Source of the DNA: Stenotrophomonas sp.
GTDB taxonomy: Bacteria > Pseudomonadota > Gammaproteobacteria > Xanthomonadales > Xanthomonadaceae
Length of the DNA stretch: 6,403 bases
Assembly: GCA_003484865.1 (NCBI GenBank)
Contig: DMZT01000224.1
Coordinates: 1-6,403, forward strand
Reading direction: 5' to 3'
Numbering within the stretch: the first letter of the stretch is position 1; every line of letters starts with the position of its first letter. A program made the position numbers and the translations under genes. The notes beneath the pieces were generated by a model, which saw only the letters and a program-made list of their open reading frames with translations, was not told where the DNA came from and searched no databases. Positions 1 through 6,403 of this stretch are shown here, piece by piece.

Positions 1-809
1 CGAGCGTGCGCCGGGTGACCTCGGCCGGTGCGCCGGTGCCGCCCGACGTGGTCGCGCGCATCCGCCGCCTGCTGCCCGATGACGCCCAGTTCTGGACCCC
101 CTACGGCGCCACCGAGTGCCTGCCGGTGGCCGTGATCGAAGGCCGCGAGCTGGAGAACACCCGCCAGGCCACCGAGGCCGGCGCGGGCACCTGTGTCGGC
201 CGCGTGGTCGCGCCGAACGAGGTGCGCATCATCGCCATCGATGACGCGCCGCTGCCGGGCTGGTCGCAGGCGCGCGTGCTGGCCGCCGGCGAGGTGGGCG
301 AGATCACCGTGGCCGGCCCGACCGCCACCGACAGCTACTTCAACCGCCCGCAGGCCACCGCGGCGGCGAAGATCACCGAAACCCTGGCCGATGGCAGCAC
401 GCGTGTCGTGCACCGGATGGGCGATGTCGGCTACTTCGATGCGCAGGGCCGGCTGTGGTTCTGTGGGCGCAAGACCCAGCGCGTGGAAACCGCGCAGGGC
501 CCGCTCTACACCGAGCAGGTCGAGCCGGTGTTCAACGCGCTCGATGGCCTCGCCCGCACCGCGCTGGTCGGCGTGGGTGCACCAGGCCGGCAGGTGCCGG
601 TGCTGTGCTACGAGCTGCTGCCCGGTACCGTCGATTCCCCCGCGCTGGTCGAGCGGCTGCGCCGCGAGGCCGCCGCGCACGCGCATACCGCGCGCATCGA
701 GCGCTTCCTGCTCCACCCGGGCTTCCCGGTCGACATCCGCCACAACGCCAAGATCGGCCGCGAGAAGCTCGCGGTCTGGGCCACCGCGCAACTGGAGCAG
801 CATGCATGA
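1..809 (+). CDS. oleC: OleC, beta-lactone synthetase of long-chain olefin synthesis (3' part, start outside window)
   Basis: The open frame enters at base 3 and gives the last 268 residues of a protein of the AMP-forming ANL (acyl-CoA synthetase-like) superfamily, roughly half of the usual length of about 550. Motifs appear in the expected order: the YGATE adenylation motif (102-116), the MGD motif whose Asp (423-425) normally binds the ribose of AMP, the [14 protein letters not shown] hinge region that starts the C-terminal lid, and a [10 protein letters not shown] stretch whose Lys (750-752) sits where the A10 catalytic lysine belongs. General ANL proteins include CoA ligases, but the OleC assignment is favoured because OleD follows with an ATGA overlap. 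Known for the family: OleC uses ATP to convert a 2-alkyl-3-hydroxy acid into a beta-lactone, which OleB decarboxylates to a cis-alkene. OleB, OleC and OleD have been reported to form a multi-enzyme assembly in Xanthomonas. The first half, including the P-loop, cannot be judged here. Confidence 0.87.
   Translation, partial: SVRRVTSAGAPVPPDVVARIRRLLPDDAQFWTPYGATECLPVAVIEGRELENTRQATEAGAGTCVGRVVAPNEVRIIAIDDAPLPGWSQARVLAAGEVGEITVAGPTATDSYFNRPQATAAAKITETLADGSTRVVHRMGDVGYFDAQGRLWFCGRKTQRVETAQGPLYTEQVEPVFNALDGLARTALVGVGAPGRQVPVLCYELLPGTVDSPALVERLRREAAAHAHTARIERFLLHPGFPVDIRHNAKIGREKLAVWATAQLEQHA
794..797 (+). promoter_or_regulatory. Ribosome binding site for oleD, inside the end of oleC
   Basis: A GGAG core lies 8 bases before the ATG at 806, within the last codons of oleC. 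It supports choosing 806 as the oleD start over the much longer upstream open frame, which would overlap oleC by more than 350 bases. The stop and start share ATGA (806-809), so translation of the two genes is probably coupled. Confidence 0.6.
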
Positions 810-1816
810 AGATCCTCGTGACCGGTGGCGGCGGCTTCCTCGGCCAGGCCCTGTGCAAGGGGCTGATCGAGCGCGGTCACCAGGTACTGGCGTTCAACCG
901 CGGCCATTACCCCGCGCTGCAGGCGATGGGCGTGGGCCAGATCCGCGGTGATCTGGCCGATGCGCAGGCAGTAATGCATGCGGTGGCCGGGGTCGATGCG
1001 GTCCTCCACAACGGGGCCAAGGCCGGTGCGTGGGGCAGCTATGACAGCTACCACCAGGCCAACGTGGTCGGCACCGACAACGTCATCGCGGCCTGCCGCG
1101 CGCACGGCGTGGGCAAGCTGGTCTACACCTCCACGCCCAGCGTGACCCATCGCGCCACCCATCCGGTCGAGGGCCTGGGCGCGGACGAGGTGCCGTATGG
1201 CGAGAACTTCCAGGCGCCGTATGCGGCCACCAAGGCCATCGCCGAGCAGCGCGTGCTGGCCGCCAACGATGCACAGCTGGCCACCGTCGCGTTGCGGCCC
1301 CGGCTGATCTGGGGCCCGGGTGACCAGCAGCTGGTGCCGCGCCTGGCCGAGCGCGCCCGGGCCAGCCGCCTGCGCTTTGTCGGTGATGGGCAGAACAAGG
1401 TCGATACCACCTACATCGACAACGCCGCGCTCGCCCACTTCCTGGCCTTGGAACACCTGGCCCCGGGCGCGGCCTGCGCCGGCAAGGCGTACTTCATTTC
1501 CAACGGCGAGCCGCTGCCGATGCGCGAGCTGCTCAACAAGCTGCTGGCCGCGGTGGAGGCCCCGCCGGTGACGAAGTCGATCAGCTTCAAGGCGGCCTAC
1601 CGGATCGGCGCGGTCTGCGAGCGGCTGTGGCCGCTGCTGCGCCTGCGCGGCGAACCGCCGATGACGCGCTTCCTGGCCGAGCAGCTGTGCACCCCGCACT
1701 GGTACAGCATGGAACCGGCGCGCCGCGACTTCGGCTATGTGCCCCGGGTCAGCATTGAAGAAGGGCTGGCCCGGCTGGCATCTTCATCGAACGCACAGGA
1801 TTCCATCACTCCCTGA
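806..1816 (+). CDS. oleD: OleD, NAD(P)H-dependent 2-alkyl-3-ketoalkanoate reductase
   Basis: This 336-residue protein is an extended short-chain dehydrogenase/reductase of the 3-beta-HSD-like group. The Rossmann dinucleotide motif TGGGGFLG is at residues 6-13. The serine region YTSTPSV is at 107-113 and the catalytic Tyr139-x-x-x-Lys143 (YAATK) follows about 27 residues later. The segment [10 protein letters not shown] at 164-173 is also typical of the group. Known for OleD: it reversibly reduces the 2-alkyl-3-keto acid made by OleA to the 2-alkyl-3-hydroxy acid used by OleC, with NADPH favoured in the Stenotrophomonas enzyme. The start at 806 gives a Rossmann fold beginning at residue 2, as expected, and shares ATGA with the oleC stop. 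The last ten or so residues ([11 protein letters not shown]) look like a disordered tail. On sequence alone it could be called a generic sterol-dehydrogenase-like protein; the oleC neighbour makes OleD the better name. Confidence 0.88.
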   Translation: MKILVTGGGGFLGQALCKGLIERGHQVLAFNRGHYPALQAMGVGQIRGDLADAQAVMHAVAGVDAVLHNGAKAGAWGSYDSYHQANVVGTDNVIAACRAHGVGKLVYTSTPSVTHRATHPVEGLGADEVPYGENFQAPYAATKAIAEQRVLAANDAQLATVALRPRLIWGPGDQQLVPRLAERARASRLRFVGDGQNKVDTTYIDNAALAHFLALEHLAPGAACAGKAYFISNGEPLPMRELLNKLLAAVEAPPVTKSISFKAAYRIGAVCERLWPLLRLRGEPPMTRFLAEQLCTPHWYSMEPARRDFGYVPRVSIEEGLARLASSSNAQDSITP

Positions 1817-1879
1817 ACACCGCAGGTTGGTGAACATGGCCCCACGCCAACTCCGGCACGCATCAACGCGAGGGTCGAC
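1817..1879 (+). other. Short gap between oleD and the DUF1328 gene, with a weak hairpin
   Basis: This 63-base spacer contains a 7-base inverted repeat, GTTGGTG (1826-1832) against CGCCAAC (1845-1851), with one G-T pair and a 12-base loop. No T-run follows it, so it is a poor terminator candidate. I see no convincing -35/-10 pair, and cannot tell whether the small gene downstream is read through from oleCD or has its own promoter. Confidence 0.3.
1870..1874 (+). promoter_or_regulatory. Ribosome binding site of the DUF1328 gene
   Basis: GAGGG stands 5 bases before the ATG at 1880. This good spacing is one of the two reasons to believe the short gene; the other is the protein it encodes. Confidence 0.65.
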
Positions 1880-2035
1880 ATGCTGCATTACGCCGTCATC
1901 TTTTTTGTCATCGCCATCATCGCGGCGGTACTGGGTTTCTCGGGCATTGCCGGCGCTGCCAGCAACGTTGCCTGGATCCTGTTCGTCGTCTTCCTGATCC
2001 TGGCGGTGGTGTCGATGTTCCGCAAGCGGACCTAG
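1880..2035 (+). CDS. Small two-helix membrane protein, DUF1328 (YtjA-like) family
   Basis: This 51-residue reading frame is short but convincing. Two hydrophobic helices are visible, about residues 4-20 ([16 protein letters not shown]) and 29-46, joined by a small Gly/Ala-rich turn (SGIAGAAS), and the protein ends in a basic RKRT that should stay in the cytoplasm. This layout, the length of 50-55 residues and the [10 protein letters not shown] turn match the DUF1328 family, whose E. coli member is YtjA. The function of the family is not known. I see no signal peptidase site, so both ends are probably cytoplasmic, with a short loop outside. The gene lies 63 bases after oleD on the same strand and is followed at once by a strong hairpin, so it ends a transcription unit. 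A role in olefin synthesis is not implied, since the family is widespread in bacteria that lack Ole genes. Confidence 0.85.
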   Translation: MLHYAVIFFVIAIIAAVLGFSGIAGAASNVAWILFVVFLILAVVSMFRKRT

Positions 2036-2040
2036 TGTCC

Positions 2041-2080
2041 GGCGCGTCCCGCGCCACCTCTCTCCGGCGTGGGACGCGCT
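2041..2080. terminator. Long perfect-type hairpin after the DUF1328 gene, probable terminator
   Basis: Bases 2042-2055 pair with 2066-2079 to form a 14-base stem with a single G-T pair, and a further G-T pair is possible at 2041/2080. The loop is the ten bases ACCTCTCTCC. The stem is very GC-rich and begins 6 bases after the stop of the small gene. No T-run follows on either strand, so this is not a textbook intrinsic terminator. It may stop transcription with help from Rho, or protect the mRNA 3' end. Its near-symmetry lets it work on either strand at this convergent junction. Confidence 0.6.
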
Positions 2081-2089
2081 GCGGAAATC

Positions 2090-2128
2090 ACGACGGCCTG
2101 ACATCGGCAACGATGTTCAGGCCGTCGT
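2090..2128. terminator. Second strong hairpin with GCAA tetraloop, overlapping the ddlA stop codon
   Basis: Bases 2090-2101 pair perfectly with 2117-2128 (12 pairs). After a single bulged T at 2116, bases 2102-2106 pair with 2111-2115, closing on a loop that reads GCAA on the + strand, a GNRA tetraloop. The minus-strand gene's stop codon (2117-2119) is the inner end of the long stem, so its last codons are part of the structure. On the minus strand the stem is followed by GATTTCC, only a short T-run. It is the most likely terminator of ddlA and may also back up the first hairpin for rightward transcripts. Confidence 0.65.
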
Positions 2129-3223
2129 TGCGATGGAGCTGCGCAGATCGCGCTCGTGCGCGTGCCGCGCCATCGCCAGTTCCAGCAGCCGCGTGATCAG
2201 CGCGGTGTAATCCAGCCCACTGGCCGCCCACAACTTCGGATACATGCTGATCCGGGTGAAGCCGGGCAGCGTGTTGATCTCGTTGATCACCACCTCGCCA
2301 GCCGAGGTCAGGAACACATCCACGCGTGCCAGGCCGGCACAATCCAGTGCCTGGTAGGCCTGCACGGCGATTTCCCGGATACGGGACTGCTCCGCATCGG
2401 TGATGGCCGCCGGCACCACGATGTCCGCACCGCTTTCGCTGATGTACTTGGTGTCGTAGGAATAGAAATCATCGTGCACGACCACCTCGCCACAGACGCT
2501 GGCTTCGGGGTGCTCGTTGCCCAGCACCGCGCATTCGATCTCGCGGCCGTCGATCGCCGATTCCACCAGCGCCTTGTGATCGAACGAGAGTGCCAGCGCG
2601 AGCGCGGCATGGAATTCCGCTTCAGTGCGCACCTTGCTCACGCCCACCGAGGAGCCCTGGTTGGCCGGCTTCACGAACAATGGCGTGCCCAGCGCGGCGA
2701 CCAGCGCGGGGTAATCGGCCCGGGCCGCCGTGACCCGGTTGAAGCAGGCGAACGGCGCCACCGCCAGCCCGGCATCGCGCAGCAGGCGCTTGGCCACGTC
2801 CTTGTCCATCGCCACCGCCGAGCCGAGCACGCCCGAGCCCACGAAGGGCAGGTTGGCCATGCGCAGCAGGCCCTGCAGCGAGCCATCCTCGCCCAGCGTG
2901 CCGTGCACGATCGGGAACACCACGTCGATCTGCTCCAGCGCGGTGGCCGGATCGGTCGGGACCAGCTGCTGGCGCTCCAGGCCCGGCCGCACCGCCACCG
3001 CATTGCCCGAGCGGTGCAGCGCGATCCGTGCCGGGTCGCTGGCATTGAGCAGGAAGTCGCGCGGGTCGCTGACGTGCCACTGGCCCTGCTTGTCGATGCC
3101 GATCAGGCTGACCTCGAAGCGGTCCTTGTCCAGTGCATCGAGGATGTTCTTCGCCGATTGCAGCGAGACCTCGTGCTCGGCCGAACGGCCGCCGAAGATG
3201 ATGCCTACCCGGGTCTTGCCCAT
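2117..3223 (-). CDS. ddlA: D-alanine-D-alanine ligase, DdlA type
   Basis: The 368-residue cytoplasmic enzyme joins two D-alanines with ATP to give the dipeptide that MurF adds to the peptidoglycan precursor. All three ATP-grasp regions are present. The N-terminal [10 protein letters not shown] (11-20) contains the Glu that contacts the first D-Ala. [12 protein letters not shown] (107-118) and the lysine-bearing [16 protein letters not shown] (183-198) bind ATP. The end of the metal site is Asp302 with [10 protein letters not shown] (314-323), whose Glu315 and Asn317 bind Mg. The omega-loop region [10 protein letters not shown] (251-260) is Tyr-rich, as in true D-Ala-D-Ala ligases. The length fits DdlA (about 364 in E. 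coli) and not DdlB (about 306). The ATG at 3223 puts the first beta strand at residue 4; a longer open frame upstream runs antisense into ubiJ and is not real. The gene stands alone, facing the DUF1328 gene and divergent from ubiJ, and is not in a murein gene cluster. Confidence 0.95.
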   Translation of the reverse strand: MGKTRVGIIFGGRSAEHEVSLQSAKNILDALDKDRFEVSLIGIDKQGQWHVSDPRDFLLNASDPARIALHRSGNAVAVRPGLERQQLVPTDPATALEQIDVVFPIVHGTLGEDGSLQGLLRMANLPFVGSGVLGSAVAMDKDVAKRLLRDAGLAVAPFACFNRVTAARADYPALVAALGTPLFVKPANQGSSVGVSKVRTEAEFHAALALALSFDHKALVESAIDGREIECAVLGNEHPEASVCGEVVVHDDFYSYDTKYISESGADIVVPAAITDAEQSRIREIAVQAYQALDCAGLARVDVFLTSAGEVVINEINTLPGFTRISMYPKLWAASGLDYTALITRLLELAMARHAHERDLRSSIATTA

Positions 3224-3234
3224 GCCTGTTGCCG

Positions 3235-3239
3235 CTCCT
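3235..3239 (-). promoter_or_regulatory. Ribosome binding site of ddlA
   Basis: On the minus strand AGGAG lies 11 bases before the ATG at 3223-3221. The spacing is longer than usual but the core is strong, and no better placed alternative start exists nearby. Confidence 0.5.
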
Positions 3240-3337
3240 GCCTCTTCTGGAACCACACAGGATGGACCGGCGCGCGGTGCATGGCAAAACGCGCAACGCG
3301 TGATGCCCGCGGACGCCCGCCGTTCAAGGGGGCACGG

Positions 3338-3343
3338 TAGAAT
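3338..3343 (+). promoter_or_regulatory. Candidate -10 box of the ubiJ-ubiB-truC operon
   Basis: TAGAAT differs from the sigma-70 consensus TATAAT at one base and stands out in this GC-rich spacer. It ends 6 bases before the ATG at 3350, so transcription would be expected to begin at or within a base or two of that ATG. No good -35 hexamer is seen 17 bases upstream (3315-3320 is GCCCGC), which lowers confidence. Confidence 0.45.
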
Positions 3344-3349
3344 GCGGTG

Positions 3350-3991
3350 ATGGCCCGTTCCCTGCTCTCTTCCCTCAAGCCGCTGGCTGGCAATGCGCTG
3401 CAGCTCACGCTCAACCGCGCGCTGGCGCTGGACCCGGACACCCGCAGCGCGCTGGCCGCGCTGGATGGCCGCCACATCGCCCTGACCCTGGAATCGCCTG
3501 CGTTGGCGATGCGGATCGGGGTGGACGGTGAGCGGCTCACGGTCGGCCCGGTCGATCCGCAGCAGGAGCCGGACCTGGCCGTGCGCAGCACGCTGGGCGG
3601 GGTGCTGGCCCAGCTGCCGTTCCTGGCCAATGCACGCCGTGGCGGTGATGCGCCGGCCGGGCGGGTCAAGGTCTCCGGCGATGCCGAGCTGGCCCGCCGC
3701 CTGCAGCAGCTGGCGACCCGTTTCGATCCGGACTGGCAGCAGCCGTTCGTGCGCGTGTTCGGCGAGGTCATGGGCGTGCAGATCGCCAATACCCTGCGCT
3801 CGGCACTGCAGCACGCCCGCCGCGGCGCGTCCGACCTGGCGCACAGCGCCGCTGAATTTGTCACCGAGGAGTCGCGCGACGTGGTACCCCGAGCAGAACT
3901 GGATGCCTTCCACGACGATGTGGACGTGATGCGCGACGACGTTGAACGCATGGCCGTGCGCGTCCAGCGCCTGCGGCAGGTGGGCGCATGA
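3350..3991 (+). CDS. ubiJ: UbiJ, SCP2-domain accessory factor of ubiquinone synthesis
   Basis: The 213-residue protein has an SCP2-like lipid-binding domain over about residues 12-125 and a charged helical C-terminus. The strongest family marks are [19 protein letters not shown] (104-122), then the aromatic/Asp segment [19 protein letters not shown], and a heptad-like coiled coil from about 182 to 209 ([19 protein letters not shown]). E. coli UbiJ is about 201 residues with the same plan. Known role: UbiJ binds hydrophobic ubiquinone intermediates and is part of the cytosolic Ubi complex for aerobic quinone synthesis. It sits directly before ubiB, as in the enterobacterial ubiE-ubiJ-ubiB operon, but no ubiE precedes it here. 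I choose ATG 3350 over the adjacent in-frame GTG 3347 because ATG is the stronger start and fits the -10 box spacing. The only purine-rich stretch, AAGGGGG (3326-3332), is 17 bases away, too far for normal use. Confidence 0.88.
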   Translation: MARSLLSSLKPLAGNALQLTLNRALALDPDTRSALAALDGRHIALTLESPALAMRIGVDGERLTVGPVDPQQEPDLAVRSTLGGVLAQLPFLANARRGGDAPAGRVKVSGDAELARRLQQLATRFDPDWQQPFVRVFGEVMGVQIANTLRSALQHARRGASDLAHSAAEFVTEESRDVVPRAELDAFHDDVDVMRDDVERMAVRVQRLRQVGA

Positions 3992-5646
3992 AGGCGATCT
4001 TCCGGGCCAGCCGCATCGGCCGCATCATCCTGCGCTACCGCCTCGACGATCTGCTCCAGGGCACCCCGGCCGAACGCTGGCTGCGCCTGGCCAAGCCGTT
4101 CGTGCCACGCGCCTCGGCCGACATCGCCGCACAGTCGCGCGGTGCGCGCCTGCGCCTGGCGCTGCAGGACCTGGGCCCGATCTTCGTCAAGTTCGGCCAG
4201 ATCCTCTCCACCCGCCGTGACCTGATCCCGGCCGATGTCGCCAACGAACTCACCCTGCTGCAGGACCGGGTCAAACCGTTTGATGGCGCCGCCGCGCAGG
4301 CCATCGTCGAGCGTGCGCTGGGCCGCCCGGTCAGCGAAGCGTTCGCCAGCTTCGATCTGCAGCCGCTGGCCTCGGCCTCGATCGCGCAGGTGCACGCGGC
4401 CACGCTCGCCGATGGGCGCCAGGTGGTGGTCAAGGTGCTGCGCCCGGACATCGAAAAGCAGATCGACGCCGACATCGCGCTGCTCAAGTCGGCCGCCGCG
4501 CTGATCGAGCGCGCGCACCCGCGCGCCGACAAGATCCGCCCGCGCGAGGTGGTCGCCGAAGTCGAAAACACCCTGGCCGCCGAGCTGGACCTGCAGCGCG
4601 AAGGCGCCAATGCCAGCGTGCTGCGCCGCAACTGGATCGACTCGGACGATCTGTACGTACCGGAAGTGATCTGGAGCCATACCGCCGAGCGCGCGCTGAC
4701 CCTGGAGCGCGTGTGGGGCATTCCCTCGGACGACATCGTCGCGCTGGACAAGGCCGGCATCGACCGCAAGGCGCTGGCCGCCAAGGGCGTGCGGGTGTTC
4801 TACACCCAGGTGTTCCGCGACAACTTCTTCCACGCCGATGCGCACGCCGGCAATATCTGGGTCGACACCGATCCGGCGCGCCGCGACAACCCGCGCTTCA
4901 TCGCGCTGGATTTCGGCATCATGGGCCAGCTGTCCGAAGAAGATCAGTACTACCTGGCCGAGAACTTCATGGCCATCTTCAACAAGGATTACCGGCGCAT
5001 GGCCGCGCTGCATGTCGAGGCCGGCTGGATGCCCAACAACGTGCGCATCGATGAACTCGAAGCGGCCGCGCGTTCGGTGTGCGAACCCTATTTCACCCGC
5101 CCGCTGTCGCAGATCTCGCTGGCTGAGGTGCTGATCAAGCTGTTCCGCGTGGCCCAGCGCTACGAGCTCACGCTGCAGCCGCAGCTGATCCTGCTGCAGA
5201 AGACACTGCTCAACATCGAAGGTGTCGGCCGTCAGCTCGATCCGGAACTGGACATCTGGGCGGTCGCGCGGCCGGTGCTGGAACGCATCCTGCGCGAGCG
5301 TTACAGCCCGCGCCGCGTGCTCAAGGAAGTGCGCAAGCGCCTGCCTGAAATCATGACGCATACGCCGGACATGCCGCGCCTGGTCCACGCCTGGCTGCGC
5401 CAGCAGGTGGAAGGCGACCACGAATTGTCGATGCGCTCGCGCGATCTGGCGACGCTGAACGTCAGCGTGCAGAAGCTGCAGAAGCGCGCGGTGGCCGCGA
5501 TCGCCGGCGTCGGCCTGATGATCGTCGCTGCGGTGCTGTATGGCCTGCAGCCAGGTGGCTGGTACTTCGGCGATGCCCCGGTGTGGAGCTGGGTGACCGG
5601 CGCGGCGGGCGTGTTCTCGCTGGCCAGTGCCTGGTGGCGCCGATGA
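3988..5646 (+). CDS. ubiB: UbiB, atypical kinase/ATPase required for ubiquinone synthesis
   Basis: The 552-residue protein (E. coli about 546) shows every hallmark of the UbiB/ABC1/ADCK family. The KxGQ signature reads [16 protein letters not shown] (67-81). The Ala-rich nucleotide loop is [13 protein letters not shown] (127-138), the ATP-site lysine is Lys149 in VVVKV, and the family-specific ExD motif is Glu199-x-Asp201. The catalytic loop is HADAHAGN (282-289) and the metal-binding DFG is 308-310. Two hydrophobic helices close the protein, about 501-520 and 535-550, which anchor it to the inner membrane. It was long called 2-octaprenylphenol hydroxylase, but current work treats it as an ATPase or unorthodox kinase that helps lipid intermediates reach the Ubi enzymes. 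The start is set by the ATGA shared with the ubiJ stop, with AGG at 3978-3980 seven bases upstream. All key residues look intact. Confidence 0.95.
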   Translation: MKAIFRASRIGRIILRYRLDDLLQGTPAERWLRLAKPFVPRASADIAAQSRGARLRLALQDLGPIFVKFGQILSTRRDLIPADVANELTLLQDRVKPFDGAAAQAIVERALGRPVSEAFASFDLQPLASASIAQVHAATLADGRQVVVKVLRPDIEKQIDADIALLKSAAALIERAHPRADKIRPREVVAEVENTLAAELDLQREGANASVLRRNWIDSDDLYVPEVIWSHTAERALTLERVWGIPSDDIVALDKAGIDRKALAAKGVRVFYTQVFRDNFFHADAHAGNIWVDTDPARRDNPRFIALDFGIMGQLSEEDQYYLAENFMAIFNKDYRRMAALHVEAGWMPNNVRIDELEAAARSVCEPYFTRPLSQISLAEVLIKLFRVAQRYELTLQPQLILLQKTLLNIEGVGRQLDPELDIWAVARPVLERILRERYSPRRVLKEVRKRLPEIMTHTPDMPRLVHAWLRQQVEGDHELSMRSRDLATLNVSVQKLQKRAVAAIAGVGLMIVAAVLYGLQPGGWYFGDAPVWSWVTGAAGVFSLASAWWRR

Positions 5647-6389
5647 GCGCGATCGAGCTGCAGGCAGAGGCCATCGCCGAGGCGCCTGTTGCGCTTCCGC
5701 CCCTGCAACTGCTGCACCTGGACGACCAGCTTGCCGTGGTCAACAAGCCCGCCGGGCTGATGGTCCACGACAGCAAGCTCGCCCGGGGCGAAGACGACTT
5801 CCTCGCCGACCGCCTGCGCGAACAGCTCGGCAAGCCTATCTTCCTCGTCCACCGCCTGGACCGCGCCACCAGCGGCTGCCTGCTGCTCGCCTTTGATCGC
5901 GAAAGCGCCAGCGTGCTCGGCAAATCGCTGATGGGCGGCGACGTCACCAAGGATTACCTCGCGATCTGCCGCGGCTGGCCGGCCGACGAGGCCTTTACCG
6001 TCGACCATGACCTCGATGGCGGCCCCGGCAAGCCGGTCAAGAAGCAGGCGATCACCCACTTCCAGCGCGTCGCCGTGGGCGAGATCGCCATTCCGATGGG
6101 CGAGTTCGAGACCTCACGTTACGCCCTGCTGCGCTGCCAGCCGCAGACCGGTCGGTTCCGTCAGATCCGCCGCCACCTCAAGCACCTCTCGCATCACCTG
6201 ATCGGCGACACCAGCCACGGCGACGGTCGCCACAACCGCAGCTTCCGCATGCAGGGCATCCACCGCATGCTCCTGCACGCCGAGCGCCTGCGCTTCCCGC
6301 ATCCGGACGGCACGCCGATGGACATCAGCGCGCCCGTGGACGGCGAATTCCGCAAGGCGATGGATCTGTTTGGTTGGGTCGTGCGATAG
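5643..6389 (+). CDS. truC: TruC-type tRNA pseudouridine synthase (RluA family)
   Basis: The 248-residue protein carries the RluA-family catalytic motif HRLDRATSG (70-78), with Asp73 as the nucleophile. It has the NKPAGLMVH substrate-side motif (34-42) and [11 protein letters not shown] (168-178). There is no S4 RNA-binding domain in front, and the C-terminal part ([16 protein letters not shown], then [10 protein letters not shown]) closely follows TruC, which makes pseudouridine 65 in tRNA, rather than the rRNA enzymes RluA, RluC or RluD. E. coli TruC is about 260 residues. The start at 5643 shares ATGA with the ubiB stop; an open frame extends 20 codons upstream from a GTG, but that stretch lies inside ubiB and lacks family similarity. 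No good Shine-Dalgarno sequence precedes it, only GGTGG, so coupled translation from ubiB is likely. The exact target uridine is inferred from similarity. Confidence 0.85.
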   Translation: MSAIELQAEAIAEAPVALPPLQLLHLDDQLAVVNKPAGLMVHDSKLARGEDDFLADRLREQLGKPIFLVHRLDRATSGCLLLAFDRESASVLGKSLMGGDVTKDYLAICRGWPADEAFTVDHDLDGGPGKPVKKQAITHFQRVAVGEIAIPMGEFETSRYALLRCQPQTGRFRQIRRHLKHLSHHLIGDTSHGDGRHNRSFRMQGIHRMLLHAERLRFPHPDGTPMDISAPVDGEFRKAMDLFGWVVR

Positions 6390-6403
6390 CCGACCAACGG
6401 TCG

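Larger units (their letters stand above)
3224..3349. promoter_or_regulatory. Divergent promoter region between ddlA and ubiJ
   Basis: This 126-base spacer must hold start signals for both directions. For ddlA, a weak candidate on the minus strand is TTGCCA (3287-3282) and CATCCT (3264-3259) separated by 17 bases. For ubiJ, see the -10 box at 3338. A small palindrome, ACGCG-CAA-CGCGT (3289-3301), lies between the two candidate promoters and overlaps no candidate box; it could be a regulator site but is short and GC-rich enough to occur by chance. Confidence 0.45.

Noticed and set aside
455..1816. A 453-codon version of oleD starting inside oleC
   Set aside because: The extra 117 residues are Arg/Ala/Gly-rich shadow of oleC. 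The Rossmann fold begins at the ATG at 806, which has GGAG upstream and an ATGA overlap.
806..1816. A sterol 3-beta-dehydrogenase
   Set aside because: The fold group is the same, but direct overlap with an ANL synthetase and the bacterial context favour OleD.
2117..3223. A vancomycin-resistance D-Ala-D-Lac ligase (VanA/VanB type)
   Set aside because: The omega-loop segment is the Tyr-rich form of ordinary Ddl enzymes, and there are no vanH, vanX or vanS/vanR neighbours.
2156..3340. A 394-codon open frame on the + strand opposite ddlA
   Set aside because: ddlA has every catalytic motif. The opposite frame reads as a low-complexity His/Gln/Arg shadow with no recognisable family.
3224..3913. 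Upstream extension of the ddlA frame to 598 codons
   Set aside because: The extension runs antisense through ubiJ and has no ATP-grasp similarity. ATG 3223 starts the known N-terminal strand.
3205..5421. A 738-codon open frame on the minus strand across ubiJ and ubiB
   Set aside because: It mirrors genes with full sets of conserved motifs on the other strand, and its translation is rich in Arg, Gln, Asp and His with no domain, as is typical of antisense frames in high-GC genes.
5643..6389. An rRNA pseudouridine synthase (RluA, RluC or RluD)
   Set aside because: There is no N-terminal S4 domain, and the [14 protein letters not shown] region follows TruC.
1..6403. tRNA, rRNA, CRISPR, insertion sequence or attachment site
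   Set aside because: No cloverleaf-like arms, spaced direct repeats, transposase motifs or target-site duplications were seen. The gene-free stretches are all under 130 bases.

Overview
The window is about two-thirds G+C, has very short intergenic gaps and strongly third-position-GC coding, and its gene set points to a gammaproteobacterium of the Xanthomonadaceae (Stenotrophomonas, Xanthomonas or a close relative). The best pointers are the adjacent OleC and OleD genes of long-chain olefin synthesis, a DdlA-type ligase of 368 residues, and a ubiJ-ubiB pair. The genus is inferred from gene content and protein style, not from a database match.

Left part (1-2035, + strand): the 3' half of oleC (the start lies outside the window), then oleD overlapping it by 4 bases, then after a 63-base gap a small membrane-protein gene of 51 codons (DUF1328/YtjA type). 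OleC and OleD carry out two consecutive steps of the Ole pathway. OleA condenses two acyl-CoAs, OleD reduces the 2-alkyl-3-keto acid, OleC closes a beta-lactone, and OleB decarboxylates it to an internal alkene. OleA and OleB are not in the window and would be expected to the left.

Middle (2036-3223): a convergent junction with two long inverted repeats, the second overlapping the stop codon of the next gene. Then ddlA runs on the minus strand and makes the D-Ala-D-Ala dipeptide of peptidoglycan. A 126-base divergent spacer (3224-3349) carries the promoters for ddlA and for the rightward operon.

Right part (3350-6389, + strand): ubiJ, ubiB and a TruC-type tRNA pseudouridine synthase form a tight operon in which each junction is an ATGA stop/start overlap. 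UbiJ (lipid-binding SCP2 protein) and UbiB (atypical kinase/ATPase) are accessory factors of ubiquinone synthesis. TruC modifies tRNA and has no obvious functional link to them. The ubiJ start lies 6 bases after a good -10 box, so its mRNA may be leaderless.

There is no RNA gene, mobile element, CRISPR array or clear sign of horizontal transfer. The window is mostly ordinary chromosome. The items most worth a second look are the two hairpins at the convergent junction, the small DUF1328 gene, the possible leaderless ubiJ start and the Ole gene pair. I did not find a convincing undescribed system.
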